Origin: Elizabethkingia meningoseptica_A
Lineage (GTDB): Bacteria; Bacteroidota; Bacteroidia; Flavobacteriales; Weeksellaceae
Length of the DNA stretch: 64,000 nt
Assembly (NCBI RefSeq): GCF_045762675.1
Contig: NZ_JBJDLK010000002.1
Location: forward strand, 124,001 to 188,000
Reading direction: 5' to 3'
The notes beneath the pieces were generated by a model. The model worked only from the letters and a program-made list of their open reading frames with translations, made no database searches and was not told the origin of the DNA. A program made the position numbers and the translations under genes. Below are positions 1 to 8,700 of the stretch, piece by piece (position 1 is the stretch's first letter; every line of letters starts with the position of its first letter).

Positions 1-15
1 ACTAATACATTCATA

Positions 16-2016
16 TTATAGTGTTTCTTTCAGCCATTCAAAAAATTCACGCTGCCATACCAAAGCATTCTGCGGATGTAATACCCAGTGATTCTCATTA
101 GGGAAGTATAACATTTTAGACTTCAGTCCTTTTAATCTTGCTGCCTGGAAAGCTTCCTGTCCCTGCTCATAAGATACTCTGAAATCCATTCCTCCCTGAA
201 CAATCATAATCGGTTTGTTCCATTTGCTTACAAAATTGCTTGGATTAAACTTCGTATATGCCGGTGCATCTGGTTTTTCCCAGTAAGAACCGCCAATCTC
301 ATGATTCGCAAACCATAATTCCTCGGTTGTTCCGTACCACGATTTCATATCGAAAAGTCCGTCGTGAGCAATAAAGGTTTTAAATCTGTTCTCGTGAACA
401 CCTGCCAGCATAAATACGGAATAACCACCATAACTTGCTCCGACAGCAGCCATTCTGTCTCCGTCTACATACGGAAGTGTTTTAGCGAAATCAGCAGCAG
501 CAAGATAATCTCTTATTGGCTGGCCGCCCCAGTCTTTACTAATATCTGCATTCCATTTTACACCCCAGCCCGGCATACCACGTCTGTTTGGTGCTACAAT
601 AATATAATCGTTAGCCGCCATTAACGACATGTTCCAACGTGTACTGAATGTTTGGGTTAATGCTGATTGTGGTCCTCCCTGACAATACAATAATGCAGGA
701 TATTTTTTATTCGGATCGAAATTTGGCGGGTAAATAAACCATACACCCATTTCTTTACCATCCGATGTTTTCACCATTTTAAGTTCGCTCTTACTTGGTG
801 TAATTGCTGCATAATTATCTTTATTGACATCTGTTATCTGACTGAAAGCACCGTCTTTCAGAGAAATATTAAACAGATCAGCACTGTGGTTAAAGTCAGT
901 TCTGGTTACTACAAGACCATTTTTGGTTTCAGCAAAAATTCCGCTAACATCGAATTTATCTTTTGTTACCTGTGTAATTTTAGCATTCTGAGGATTCAGG
1001 CTGAATAATTGTCTTACTCCTCTGTATGCTGCATTAAAGTAGATATTCTTTGCATCTTTAGACCAGAAGAAACCTCCGTCCACTGAATCATCCCAGTTCT
1101 GGGTAAGATTTGTTTTCTTTTTGGTTTTCCAGTCCATGATTACGATATCATTCTTATCTGCTTCATAACCTTCTGTACGCATACTCTGCCATGTAAGATA
1201 TTTACCGTCCGGGCTGAATTTAGGACTCACATCATACCCCATCATTCCTGATGTAAGGTTTTCTGTTTGTCCGGTTGCCAGATTATAAGCAAAAATATCA
1301 GTGTTGGTACTCTGAGCATATTCTGCTCCGTATTTTTCTTTTGTTACATATAAAAGCTGGCTGCTGTCCGGACTCCATACAAAGTCTTCAGCACCACCGA
1401 ATGGCTGCTGTGGCGACATAAATTTCTTCCCTTCCAGTAAATCTTTTGCTTTTGCAGCATCCTCGGAAGTGTTTACCACAAAAACATGAGACATTTTGCC
1501 ATCATACCATGTATCCCAGTGGCGGTTATTCAGATCGGTATAAACCTGAGCTGTTGACTTAGGCGTATCTTTATATTTATCTTTTCCAAGAATATTTTCT
1601 ACATGTACCTGCTTACTGAAAGCCACTTTCTTTCCATCCGGAGAAACAACGATGTTTTCCGCATCTTCTCCTACTTTATAAAATTCAGTCCATGAATTTC
1701 CTTTATCTTTCGACAAATAGATTACGCCTCCTTCTTTCGCATAAAGCCCGTTTTTATCCCATTGAATAATGGACTTTTTACCAAAATCAATCTGCTTTGC
1801 AGAATTGCTGATAATATCCAGAAAGTAAGATTTAGCATTTGTCTTTTCAGTTTTAAGATCGGTTACCCCTACTTTGTAGATAAGTGAAGACTGATCCGGC
1901 GATACCGCCTGAACTGAAAATTTACCCAGCGTCCACATTTTTTCCGGGGTCATTACATTCTGCGCATTCATTAATAATGGAGCAGCCAGTGCAACTGCTG
2001 TATGTTTTAATTTCAT
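16..2016 (-). CDS. S9 family serine peptidase (dipeptidyl/acylaminoacyl peptidase type)
   Basis: Secreted prolyl-oligopeptidase-family peptidase of 666 residues. An N-terminal signal peptide (about residues 1-19, ending Asn-Ala-Gln) points to periplasmic or outer-surface peptide degradation. The middle is a WD40/TolB-like beta-propeller with repeated SPDG/SPDS motifs, and the C-terminal part is the alpha/beta hydrolase. The catalytic triad is visible: Ser528 in GASYGGY, Asp611 in GGMDFRV and His643 in NENHW. Length and domain order match dipeptidyl peptidase-like S9 enzymes of Bacteroidota. It stands alone, separated from the next minus-strand gene by a terminator. Exact substrate preference cannot be read from the sequence. 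Confidence 0.93.
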   Translation of the reverse strand: MKLKHTAVALAAPLLMNAQNVMTPEKMWTLGKFSVQAVSPDQSSLIYKVGVTDLKTEKTNAKSYFLDIISNSAKQIDFGKKSIIQWDKNGLYAKEGGVIYLSKDKGNSWTEFYKVGEDAENIVVSPDGKKVAFSKQVHVENILGKDKYKDTPKSTAQVYTDLNNRHWDTWYDGKMSHVFVVNTSEDAAKAKDLLEGKKFMSPQQPFGGAEDFVWSPDSSQLLYVTKEKYGAEYAQSTNTDIFAYNLATGQTENLTSGMMGYDVSPKFSPDGKYLTWQSMRTEGYEADKNDIVIMDWKTKKKTNLTQNWDDSVDGGFFWSKDAKNIYFNAAYRGVRQLFSLNPQNAKITQVTKDKFDVSGIFAETKNGLVVTRTDFNHSADLFNISLKDGAFSQITDVNKDNYAAITPSKSELKMVKTSDGKEMGVWFIYPPNFDPNKKYPALLYCQGGPQSALTQTFSTRWNMSLMAANDYIIVAPNRRGMPGWGVKWNADISKDWGGQPIRDYLAAADFAKTLPYVDGDRMAAVGASYGGYSVFMLAGVHENRFKTFIAHDGLFDMKSWYGTTEELWFANHEIGGSYWEKPDAPAYTKFNPSNFVSKWNKPIMIVQGGMDFRVSYEQGQEAFQAARLKGLKSKMLYFPNENHWVLHPQNALVWQREFFEWLKETL

Positions 2017-2121
2017 GTACGGTTATTTTAATTAGTTGATAGTTGTTCGTTCCGTGCGGATATTTTTAAATTTTTTCATTGTAATTTATAGCATCCCCAA
2101 TAAACCCTACGAAAATAAAAA

Positions 2122-2148
2122 AATCCATTCACTTTTGATGAATGGATT
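2122..2148 (-). terminator. Terminator of the Nif3/zinc-ribbon operon
   Basis: A perfect 10-bp stem (2122-2131 with 2139-2148) and 7-nt loop are followed, read on the minus strand, by a run of T. It lies just after the stop of the coiled-coil gene ending at 2172. Confidence 0.8.
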
Positions 2149-2171
2149 CTTAAATATTTTCAGCTAACTTA

Positions 2172-2951
2172 TTAGAAGTTAATGATGGATTTCATTTTTT
2201 CCTGTTCTTCCATTACCAACTCATCGTCCACCAGAATTTTTCCGGAGTACTCATCGATAATAATTCTCTTTCTTTGTGCAATTTCCAATTGCTTTTGTGG
2301 CGGAATAGTAAAGTAAGAACCTTTAGCAGCACCTCTTTCGATACCTACTACTGCCAAACCGTTTGAAGAACTGGTTCTGATTCTGTTGTAAGAAGATAAA
2401 AGTCTTTCATCTATTTTTTCAGAAAACTCTTTAGATTTCTCTAATAAGTATTCTTCTTCTTTTTGTGTTTCAGAAACAAGACCCTCTAATTCATTTTTCT
2501 TGAAGTTAAGGTGGCTGGTAAGCTCATCAATTTTAGCATTAACCTCTGCTAATACTTCATTTTTATGATCGATCTTTGCATTGAATTCTCTGGTCTTTTT
2601 CTCAGCAAGCTGAATTTCCAGTTCCTGGAATTCAACCTCTTTCCCAAGAGCTTCAAATTCTTTGTTGTTTCTTACATTATCCTGCTGAGATTTATATTTT
2701 TCAATTAAATTCTGAGCATGACTTACAGCTTCTTTTTTAGCTTTGATCTGATCCTGAAGATCTTTTATCTCAGTGCTAAATTTAGTTGCTCTCTTGTTAA
2801 GACCTTCAATTTCGATCTCCAAATCTTCTACTTCAATTGGCAATTCACCTCTTGTGTTACGGATTTCGTCAAGTCGGGAATCGATGATTTGTAGATCGTA
2901 CAATGCGCGAAGTTTGTCTTCTACACTAATTTCTTGTGCTTTTTTAGCCAT
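2172..2951 (-). CDS. Coiled-coil protein of the C4-type zinc-ribbon family, cysteines lost
   Basis: 259 residues. Residues about 10-190 are a long, charged, heptad-like coiled coil. The C-terminal 60 residues match the small ribbon of the C4-type zinc-ribbon (DUF164/zf-RING_7) family often found next to Nif3 proteins. In that family the ribbon carries CxxC pairs (typically around ACGGC and CENCGRIL). Here the equivalent places read AAKGS and DEYSGKIL, so all four metal ligands are missing and the protein should not bind zinc this way. It follows the Nif3-like gene by 2 nt, so the two are one operon. The family has been suggested to act in nucleic-acid or regulatory scaffolding; the function here is unknown. 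Confidence 0.85.
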   Translation of the reverse strand: MAKKAQEISVEDKLRALYDLQIIDSRLDEIRNTRGELPIEVEDLEIEIEGLNKRATKFSTEIKDLQDQIKAKKEAVSHAQNLIEKYKSQQDNVRNNKEFEALGKEVEFQELEIQLAEKKTREFNAKIDHKNEVLAEVNAKIDELTSHLNFKKNELEGLVSETQKEEEYLLEKSKEFSEKIDERLLSSYNRIRTSSSNGLAVVGIERGAAKGSYFTIPPQKQLEIAQRKRIIIDEYSGKILVDDELVMEEQEKMKSIINF

Positions 2952-2953
2952 AT

Positions 2954-4051
2954 CTATAAGAAATAATTTACAGGATTCGTTTTAATATTCGTCTTTAAGA
3001 CTGCAAATTTAGTAAATTTTTCGGAGAAAAATTCATATAATTGTTGAACAACAAATTGTTCGGATTCAAAATGCCCGATATCTGCAAGTATAATCCTGTT
3101 TTCGGCCATAAAAAAATCATGATATTTAAAATCTCCGGATAAATAAATATCACATCCCGCACCTATTGCCGCTTTAATTCCGGAAGCACCGCTGCCACCC
3201 AGTACACCTACTCTTTTTATTTTTTTATCAAGTATATTGGAATGACGGATCACTTTTAATGCAAATTTTTCTTTTACCAAATTCAGGAAAGCTTCAGCAT
3301 TCATTTCTTCTTTCAGTTCACCATACTGTCCTAAACCTTCGTACTGATTATCGTTATCCAGGTTATAAATCTGATAGGCAACTTCTTCATAAGGATGAGC
3401 TGCTCTCATCGCTGCCAGAATTCTGTTTTTCTTATACGATTCAAATACAAATGACAGTTGTGCTTCTTCTATATATTCCCGAGTGGCTATGTTTCCAATT
3501 TTTGGGTGAGCCCCATCCAGCGGACGGAAACTTCCCTCACCTTCTGTTTTAAATCTGCATTGATCATAAAAACCAATATGTCCGGCCCCTGCATCAAAGA
3601 TTGCCTGCTCCAGTTCATTTGCATTTTCAGCAGGTACATATACTGTAAGGTAAGAAAGTTGTTTCTGCTTGGGCATTAGTATTTTCATATTTTCCAGCCC
3701 CAGTTCTTTACCTATTCTGTAATTAACGCCAAACAGGTCATTATCCAGCGCTGTATGAATTGCATAAATGGCTATTTTATTTTCAAGTGCTTTTATCACA
3801 CTTCTTTCAACATAGTTTCTACCTGTTAAAGATTTTAATCCGGAAAAAATAATGGGATGAAAACAGATAATAAGATTGCATTCTTTTTCTATTGCTTCAT
3901 CTACAACCTCCTCCAATGCATCATGGCACACTAATATACCGGATACTTCACGTTCGGGATTTCCACATAAAAGCCCTACATTATCAAAGTCTTCTGCCTG
4001 CTGTACCGGCCATTGTTTTTCTGTAATCGAAATTATTTCTTTAACTTTCAT
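2954..4051 (-). CDS. Nif3-like dinuclear metal centre hexameric protein
   Basis: 365 residues, full length for the long NIF3/YqfO type, which has a PII/CutA-like domain inserted between two metal-binding halves. Metal-ligand motifs are seen: FHPIIFSG near the N-terminus (histidine in a conserved HHP-like loop), AIHTALDND (His and Asp) and, near the C-terminus, GDFKYHDFF and ADIGHFESE. Family members form hexameric toroids with two metal ions per subunit; some are annotated as GTP cyclohydrolase I type 2, but the physiological reaction is unsettled. It is the first gene of a two-gene operon with the coiled-coil protein downstream. Confidence 0.93.
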   Translation of the reverse strand: MKVKEIISITEKQWPVQQAEDFDNVGLLCGNPEREVSGILVCHDALEEVVDEAIEKECNLIICFHPIIFSGLKSLTGRNYVERSVIKALENKIAIYAIHTALDNDLFGVNYRIGKELGLENMKILMPKQKQLSYLTVYVPAENANELEQAIFDAGAGHIGFYDQCRFKTEGEGSFRPLDGAHPKIGNIATREYIEEAQLSFVFESYKKNRILAAMRAAHPYEEVAYQIYNLDNDNQYEGLGQYGELKEEMNAEAFLNLVKEKFALKVIRHSNILDKKIKRVGVLGGSGASGIKAAIGAGCDIYLSGDFKYHDFFMAENRIILADIGHFESEQFVVQQLYEFFSEKFTKFAVLKTNIKTNPVNYFL

Positions 4052-4229
4052 CCGTTATTTATAAATTTTAATGATGGGGCGAAACTTTGTATAAACATTT
4101 TCGGGTGCTAATTTATTATGTTCCTGAAAATTACCTGAAAAATGCAGGTAAATATGTGCATACTGTTTCGTCCGGATATTTTTAATCTGCTTCCTAAAGA
4201 GCGATACGAAGATATTAATTTTACTACAG

Positions 4230-5072
4230 ATGAAAAAGATAAGACTAAAACCGGAGTACGATCTGACCCCGCAAGAAGGATGGTTAGAAAAAGTCTATAA
4301 AATCATATACCTTTCAAACACCAAGGCAGGCAAAACTTTTGATATTATCCTGCTTATTGTGATCCTGCTCAGTACGGTTCTTGTAATGCTGGAAACAGTC
4401 CCTACCCTGAGTCTGAGTACAATCCGTAAACTTTACTGGATTGAATTTTTTGTAACCATACTTTTCACTATAGAATACATCCTCAGAATAGCCTGCATAA
4501 AAGATAAAAGAGAATATATTTTCAGCTTTCACGGGATTATCGATTTTCTTTCCATAGCACCATTTTATCTGGGTATATTCTTTCCCAATACCCATTATTT
4601 AATTGTTATAAGGTTATTAAGACTTTTAAGGGTTTTCCGGATTTTTAACCTTCTGGATTATATGAAGGATGGGCGCTATATTACTTCTGCCCTAAAACAC
4701 AGCTCGCGAAAGATTTACATATTCCTGCTGTTTCTTTCCATTTTCATTGTAATTATTGGTGCAATGATGTATGTGGTAGAAGGTGGGGTGAATGGATTTA
4801 CCAGTATCCCGACCAGTATTTACTGGGCCGTGGTAACGGTTACCACGGTAGGCTACGGAGATATTTCTCCGGTTACACCTTTGGGTAAATTTTTATCTAT
4901 TGTAGTTATGCTTTGTGGTTACAGCATCATTGCTGTACCTACCGGAATTGTTACTTCTGAATTCAGACAGAAAAGAGCGCTGAATAATGATTTAAGCTGT
5001 AACCGATGTGGAAATTCAGAAAATGATTCGGATGCGCGCTATTGTAAGAAATGTGGTGAGCGTCTTTCTTAA
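4230..5072 (+). CDS. Voltage-gated K+ channel-type ion transporter with C-terminal zinc ribbon
   Basis: 280 residues with six predicted membrane helices. The fourth (about 125-140) is arginine-rich with the spacing of a voltage sensor. The pore carries the potassium selectivity filter TTVGYGD at residues 205-211. After the last helix the protein ends in a short cytoplasmic tail with Cys257, Cys260, Cys272 and Cys275, a zinc-ribbon pattern (CxxCG, 11 residues, CxxCG). It is a Kv-like channel of the bacterial ion_trans family. It is divergent from the Nif3 operon across a 178-bp spacer and appears monocistronic. The tail may sense metal or redox state, which is inference. Confidence 0.92.
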   Translation: MKKIRLKPEYDLTPQEGWLEKVYKIIYLSNTKAGKTFDIILLIVILLSTVLVMLETVPTLSLSTIRKLYWIEFFVTILFTIEYILRIACIKDKREYIFSFHGIIDFLSIAPFYLGIFFPNTHYLIVIRLLRLLRVFRIFNLLDYMKDGRYITSALKHSSRKIYIFLLFLSIFIVIIGAMMYVVEGGVNGFTSIPTSIYWAVVTVTTVGYGDISPVTPLGKFLSIVVMLCGYSIIAVPTGIVTSEFRQKRALNNDLSCNRCGNSENDSDARYCKKCGERLS

Positions 5073-5198
5073 CCGTTTTGGTTTAGGAAACCTGTTACGT
5101 TTCATAATTTTTACATAGATCAGGCTCCGGAGGAGCTTCACACTAGTGTAACAACCAAATATATGCAATTACTTTGAACCAACAACATACAATTATTC

Positions 5199-5550
5199 AG
5201 AGCCTGTTTAAAAATTAAATTATAAAAATTTGTATGAAGAATATTTATGCAAAAAAATAAAATATTGATTATCAGTTTTTTGCTTCATTTATTATTTGTA
5301 ACTTGTTGGTATATAATAAGTTAAATTAAAAAGCAGGTTTGGTTACCTTATTAATTTCGTGATAAAAAATGAGGAAAAGAAAACAGAATTTAAACCGATC
5401 TCCAAAAGATGGATTGTCGGAAAAACTTTCTCTTGGTTTGATAATGACAGAAGATTATGTCGAAATTATGAACTACTAATAGAAAATTCAGAACAAATGG
5501 TCAAATTATCTGCTATAAAAAATTTATTGATTAAAATTTAAACAGGCTCT
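5199..5550 (+). mobile_element. Decayed IS5-family element, internally deleted
   Basis: A 352-bp stretch is bounded by an inverted repeat whose 14 outer bases match exactly (AGAGCCTGTTTAAA at 5199-5212, its complement at 5537-5550); similarity continues several bases inward. The right half encodes a transposase C-terminus (see 5359-5541). The left half (5213-5358) is AT-rich and shows no coding sequence. I read it as a remnant that lost most of the transposase. Terminal bases GAGCCTG resemble those of IS1031/IS427-group elements from memory; no clear target-site duplication is seen. It fills most of the 476-bp gap between genes. Confidence 0.75.
5359..5541 (+). pseudogene. IS5-family transposase, C-terminal fragment
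   Basis: About 60 codons of open frame with no credible start. The translated text has the pattern that ends many IS5-family DDE transposases: RWIVGKTFSWFDNDRRLCR followed by a helix with NYELL, a short spacer and the final LSAIKNLLIKI. In intact family members the first of these motifs is (V/I)(V/E)RTF.W...RRL...YE, which includes the third acidic residue and its arginine. The upstream catalytic part is absent. The fragment stops 9 bp before the right end of the element, as in intact IS copies. Confidence 0.75.
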
Positions 5551-5977
5551 AAAATCTAAACCCTAAATATGATATTTTATCTACATAAAGGTAAAGGTCT
5601 GCTATATTTTTTCCACTCAATAAATCCTCTATATTCGTATTTCCATAAAATTCACCGGGTATTTCCTTTTCTTGTCCAGCTGCTCTAACTGTAATTTTTT
5701 TGTCAAACGTATATTTACTACCTTGAACGTCTTCTCTAAAAGTAAGAGTAAAAAGAGTCTTATTATCTTCTCCAACAGTAATTTTAACCGCATATTTGGA
5801 AAAAAATAATTTAATGGAATCTACTTTTTCATCTGTCCAAGGAGACCATTCTCCATATGCCTGCAAATCTTTATCATATTTTTTACCACACATATACTTT
5901 ATTTTGTAAGTAGCAATTTGCCCAAACAATCCTCCTATGTTCAAAAACAGGATGAGAATAAAAATTAACTTTTTCAT
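5549..5977 (-). CDS. Small secreted protein, unknown function
   Basis: 142 residues with a hydrophobic signal peptide ending FGQ (about residues 1-19). The mature part is mostly predicted beta, rich in Lys, Asp and Tyr, and ends in LGFRF. I do not recognise the family. It is the last of three short minus-strand genes for exported proteins, 8 nt after the previous one. Its TAG stop lies inside the IS5-like end (GGCTCTA at 5545-5551), so its original C-terminus may have been changed by that insertion. Confidence 0.7.
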   Translation of the reverse strand: MKKLIFILILFLNIGGLFGQIATYKIKYMCGKKYDKDLQAYGEWSPWTDEKVDSIKLFFSKYAVKITVGEDNKTLFTLTFREDVQGSKYTFDKKITVRAAGQEKEIPGEFYGNTNIEDLLSGKNIADLYLYVDKISYLGFRF

Positions 5978-5985
5978 AATTTTAC

Positions 5986-6393
5986 CTATTTAAATAAATT
6001 ATTATTTTGAAATTTTGCTCCATCTAGTTCTGCTAAATGAATAATGGCTTTCCATATTCTGTTAAATCTATATCTAATGGCTTCATTAAATTGTATTTCA
6101 TATCTCTTTCCGTTTTTGTAGGTTATAGTCATTGTACTATAATATGCAGGATATTCTACATCTATTATAGAATCCCAAGATTGTGAGATAGATTTAACTT
6201 CTCTATATCCATTTGAGTAATCATCGACATTGTATATAATCCCATTTCTGTCTAGTTCAAGTGAATATGAGTTATACGATGCTTCGCCTATCTTAAACTC
6301 TTGGTCTAACCAGTTTAATGTTTCTTGTTTAGTTTGTGCATTCAACCAAACACCGTTCAAAAGCAGAATAAGAACAAAAATTAACTTCTTCAT
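5986..6393 (-). CDS. Small secreted protein, unknown function
   Basis: 135 residues with a signal peptide (residues 1-19, ending LNAQ). The mature part has alternating polar and aromatic residues (Tyr, Ile, Trp) suggesting a small alpha/beta fold; no motif is recognised. It starts 1 nt after the stop of the upstream gene and ends 8 nt before the next, so the three genes are probably one transcript. Its signal peptide is nearly identical to that of the 5549-5977 gene, but the mature parts are not obviously related. Confidence 0.7.
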   Translation of the reverse strand: MKKLIFVLILLLNGVWLNAQTKQETLNWLDQEFKIGEASYNSYSLELDRNGIIYNVDDYSNGYREVKSISQSWDSIIDVEYPAYYSTMTITYKNGKRYEIQFNEAIRYRFNRIWKAIIHLAELDGAKFQNNNLFK

Positions 6394-6394
6394 A

Positions 6395-6778
6395 TCATTG
6401 AATATTTTCGACTGTTATAGTAGAAAAGAAACCTGTTGCTTTATTTTCCCAACCTCTTGGTACATTCCATAATAAGCCATATTTTTCACCAGCTATAGTT
6501 TCATAAGCTTTCAAGGTATAGGTTGCTCCATTTACTTTTCCCAGATCCGTGCTATACGATTTGAAATAAATGTCCCCAATATTTATTTTTTTATTATAAC
6601 TCGTTTCGTTCTTTAATTTGACAAGAAATAGCTGGTAAGAACAGTTATCATAACATTTATATCCCCGATAGACAGAAACGCCATTCACTGTTTTCTCAAA
6701 TTTCCAATCAATACTTGACTGTGCTTTTAATGTTACTGCAAATAGAAATAATATGGAAATAAAAATTGACCTTTTCAT
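6395..6778 (-). CDS. Small secreted protein, unknown function
   Basis: 127 residues, first gene of the three-gene cluster. It has a signal peptide (residues 1-19, ending LKAQ). The mature part contains two cysteines (CYDNC) that could form a disulfide in the periplasm, then a beta-rich stretch. I recognise no family. It is divergent from the LuxR-type regulator across a 178-bp very AT-rich spacer, so the regulator could control it; no operator is evident. Confidence 0.7.
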   Translation of the reverse strand: MKRSIFISILFLFAVTLKAQSSIDWKFEKTVNGVSVYRGYKCYDNCSYQLFLVKLKNETSYNKKINIGDIYFKSYSTDLGKVNGATYTLKAYETIAGEKYGLLWNVPRGWENKATGFFSTITVENIQ

Positions 6779-6956
6779 AGTTTAAAAAATTTATATTACC
6801 TACTCTAAAATCTTTTCGGTTTCCGATATTTTCTGTATAAATAGTTTGGTATATATCTATTTATCAAAATGTTTATGTATTTTTATATAACAAAATTATT
6901 ATCATAATTTTTACTACACCATCCTCATTTATGGGGATTTTATAAAGGTAGAAACC

Positions 6957-7760
6957 ATGGATGCAAAGAAAAAACAAAAAGCTGATAAGGATTTTACATT
7001 TGAAAAGCATTTAAGGGAGATTTGTGAAGAAACCGCCAAAGTAGATACGCATGATATTAATACTTTAATAACTCATTCTAAAAGGTTAATAAGAAGTATG
7101 TCGCATATTTCCCCTCTTTTTTATGTTATAGATTATACCCAAAGTAGTTATCGACTGATGACAGATAATATTTTGAATATAGGTGGAGAAAAAGCAGAAG
7201 CATTTCTCGAAGGCGGGTTAGCCAAATTAATTGAAGTTTATCAAAAAGATGATTTCAAAATATATAATGAGCGGGTATTCAAAAATAACCGGGATTTTTT
7301 ACAATCTGTTCCTGTTAATAGGCACCACAATTATATTTTTTCCTATAATTTCCGTGCAAAACATAAAAAAGGACATTTAGTTTCCTTATATCAAAGAGGG
7401 TTTTATATTACCTCCCAGGATACCGGACTACCTCTATTCAGTATTGGTACCATTCAGGATATAAGTCTTTTTAAAAGGGATATGATCATGTGCCATTCTA
7501 TTGAAGAAATAAATAGTACAGGGTCAGACTTATTACAGCAAAAATTTTACCTTCCTGATGAAAAAGATAGATTAGTTTCACCGCAGGAACGTAGGGTTTT
7601 GCAATATATTGCTGAAGGAAAAAGCAGTAAGCAAATCGCCGATTTGCTTTTCATTTCTGAAAATACTGTAATCACTCACCGTAAAAATATTTTAAGAAAA
7701 ACGGATACTTTGAATACGGCAGAGCTTATTGCCTATGCTATTAGAAAAAATATAATTTGA
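6957..7760 (+). CDS. LuxR-family transcriptional regulator
   Basis: 267 residues. The C-terminal region (about 203-262) is a LuxR/GerE helix-turn-helix: VSPQERRVLQYIAEGKSSKQ, then IADLL and ISENTVITHRKNI, the hallmark recognition helix. The N-terminal 190 residues look like a PAS-like sensory domain (a VSLYQRGFYI...GTIQDIS core), which fits flavobacterial LuxR proteins lacking a receiver domain. It is followed after 1 nt by an alpha/beta hydrolase gene, so the two are co-transcribed. The signal sensed is unknown. Confidence 0.88.
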   Translation: MDAKKKQKADKDFTFEKHLREICEETAKVDTHDINTLITHSKRLIRSMSHISPLFYVIDYTQSSYRLMTDNILNIGGEKAEAFLEGGLAKLIEVYQKDDFKIYNERVFKNNRDFLQSVPVNRHHNYIFSYNFRAKHKKGHLVSLYQRGFYITSQDTGLPLFSIGTIQDISLFKRDMIMCHSIEEINSTGSDLLQQKFYLPDEKDRLVSPQERRVLQYIAEGKSSKQIADLLFISENTVITHRKNILRKTDTLNTAELIAYAIRKNII

Positions 7761-7761
7761 G

Positions 7762-8580
7762 ATGGAAACTTTACTTTTTTTTCACGGTGGTCCAGGGCTT
7801 AATAGCAATCCTGAGCAACAAATACTCGCGAAAAGTTATGAAAACAGGGGGATAGAGTTTAAAGGTTGGAATGAACCATCTTCTTTAAGAGATACTTTTG
7901 ATGAAAATTTTTCAGGAACAAGATTTGAACAGCTTTTAGAAAATGCTGAAAAGTTTCTCTTAAAAAATTATAATGGAAAACCCATATATCTGATGGGACA
8001 TAGCATGGGCTGCCAGACAATAGCTTGGCTATTACAAAAACATAATGATAAAATTAAGGCAATTTTTATGTCTTCACCATGTTTCCATATTTATGAAGCA
8101 GATAAGAATATCTTTACTATTATTCAAAAAGATTATCAGGAACATGGAGATGAAATAGCCTCAAAAAAGATGAGTGCAATTATCCACTCTGTTTCTGAAA
8201 TTTTTGATGAAAGTATAATAAACGGATGGAATATAGCATTGGAAAATCCAAGAATATTAAACTATTATTGGAATGATAAAGATAATCAGGCTAAATATTT
8301 TTCCTATTTTTCTGCTCCCGAGTTTTCATTAGATATAGAAAGTTTTTTTGAAGTAAGGAAATCATTTATTGATACAGGACTATTTCCCTTTAATAAACCG
8401 GTCATTGTTTTTTATAGTGAAAAAGATTCTATAATTACCCTTGAAAAAGAAAATGAAACGATTATAAAATATTTTTCTAATGTAGCAATGCATAAAATGG
8501 AAAATTCATTCCATTATCCTCATATAGAGGAAACTGAAAGAGTTTTGGAAATCATTGTTAATGAAGTCTATAAGCTATAG
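7762..8580 (+). CDS. Alpha/beta hydrolase
   Basis: 272 residues, no signal peptide, so cytoplasmic. It opens with the HGGPG oxyanion-hole motif (residues 8-12). The nucleophile elbow is GHSMG with Ser81; an Asp in YSEKDSII and a His in SFHYPH (251 or 254) complete the triad. The HGGPG motif recalls proline iminopeptidases and related small-molecule hydrolases. The start is 1 nt after the LuxR stop. Pairing with a regulator suggests it acts on a signal or inducer, but nothing in the sequence names the substrate. Codon use is very AT-rich, like its neighbours in this segment. Confidence 0.85.
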   Translation: METLLFFHGGPGLNSNPEQQILAKSYENRGIEFKGWNEPSSLRDTFDENFSGTRFEQLLENAEKFLLKNYNGKPIYLMGHSMGCQTIAWLLQKHNDKIKAIFMSSPCFHIYEADKNIFTIIQKDYQEHGDEIASKKMSAIIHSVSEIFDESIINGWNIALENPRILNYYWNDKDNQAKYFSYFSAPEFSLDIESFFEVRKSFIDTGLFPFNKPVIVFYSEKDSIITLEKENETIIKYFSNVAMHKMENSFHYPHIEETERVLEIIVNEVYKL

Positions 8581-8700
8581 AAACCTTATAATTACAGGCT
8601 TGGGTCAGAGTGCCACCCCTAAAAATCCTTCTTTCAGAAGTGTCAGTCTGATTGGCGTATCTAGTAGATCTGACGAACTATAGAAGTCTAATATTTTTTT

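Noticed and set aside
4314..4595. 93-codon frame antisense to the K+ channel
   Set aside because: Shadow of the channel gene; no start context or motif.
5117..5141. Fourth IS5-like end (ATCAGGCTCC) after the K+ channel
   Set aside because: Only seven matching bases and in a small GC-rich hairpin; similarity too short.
7762..8580. Acyl-homoserine-lactone lactonase for the LuxR neighbour
   Set aside because: The regulator's N-terminus looks PAS-like and not like an autoinducer domain, and the hydrolase has no lactonase metal motif (HxHxDH).
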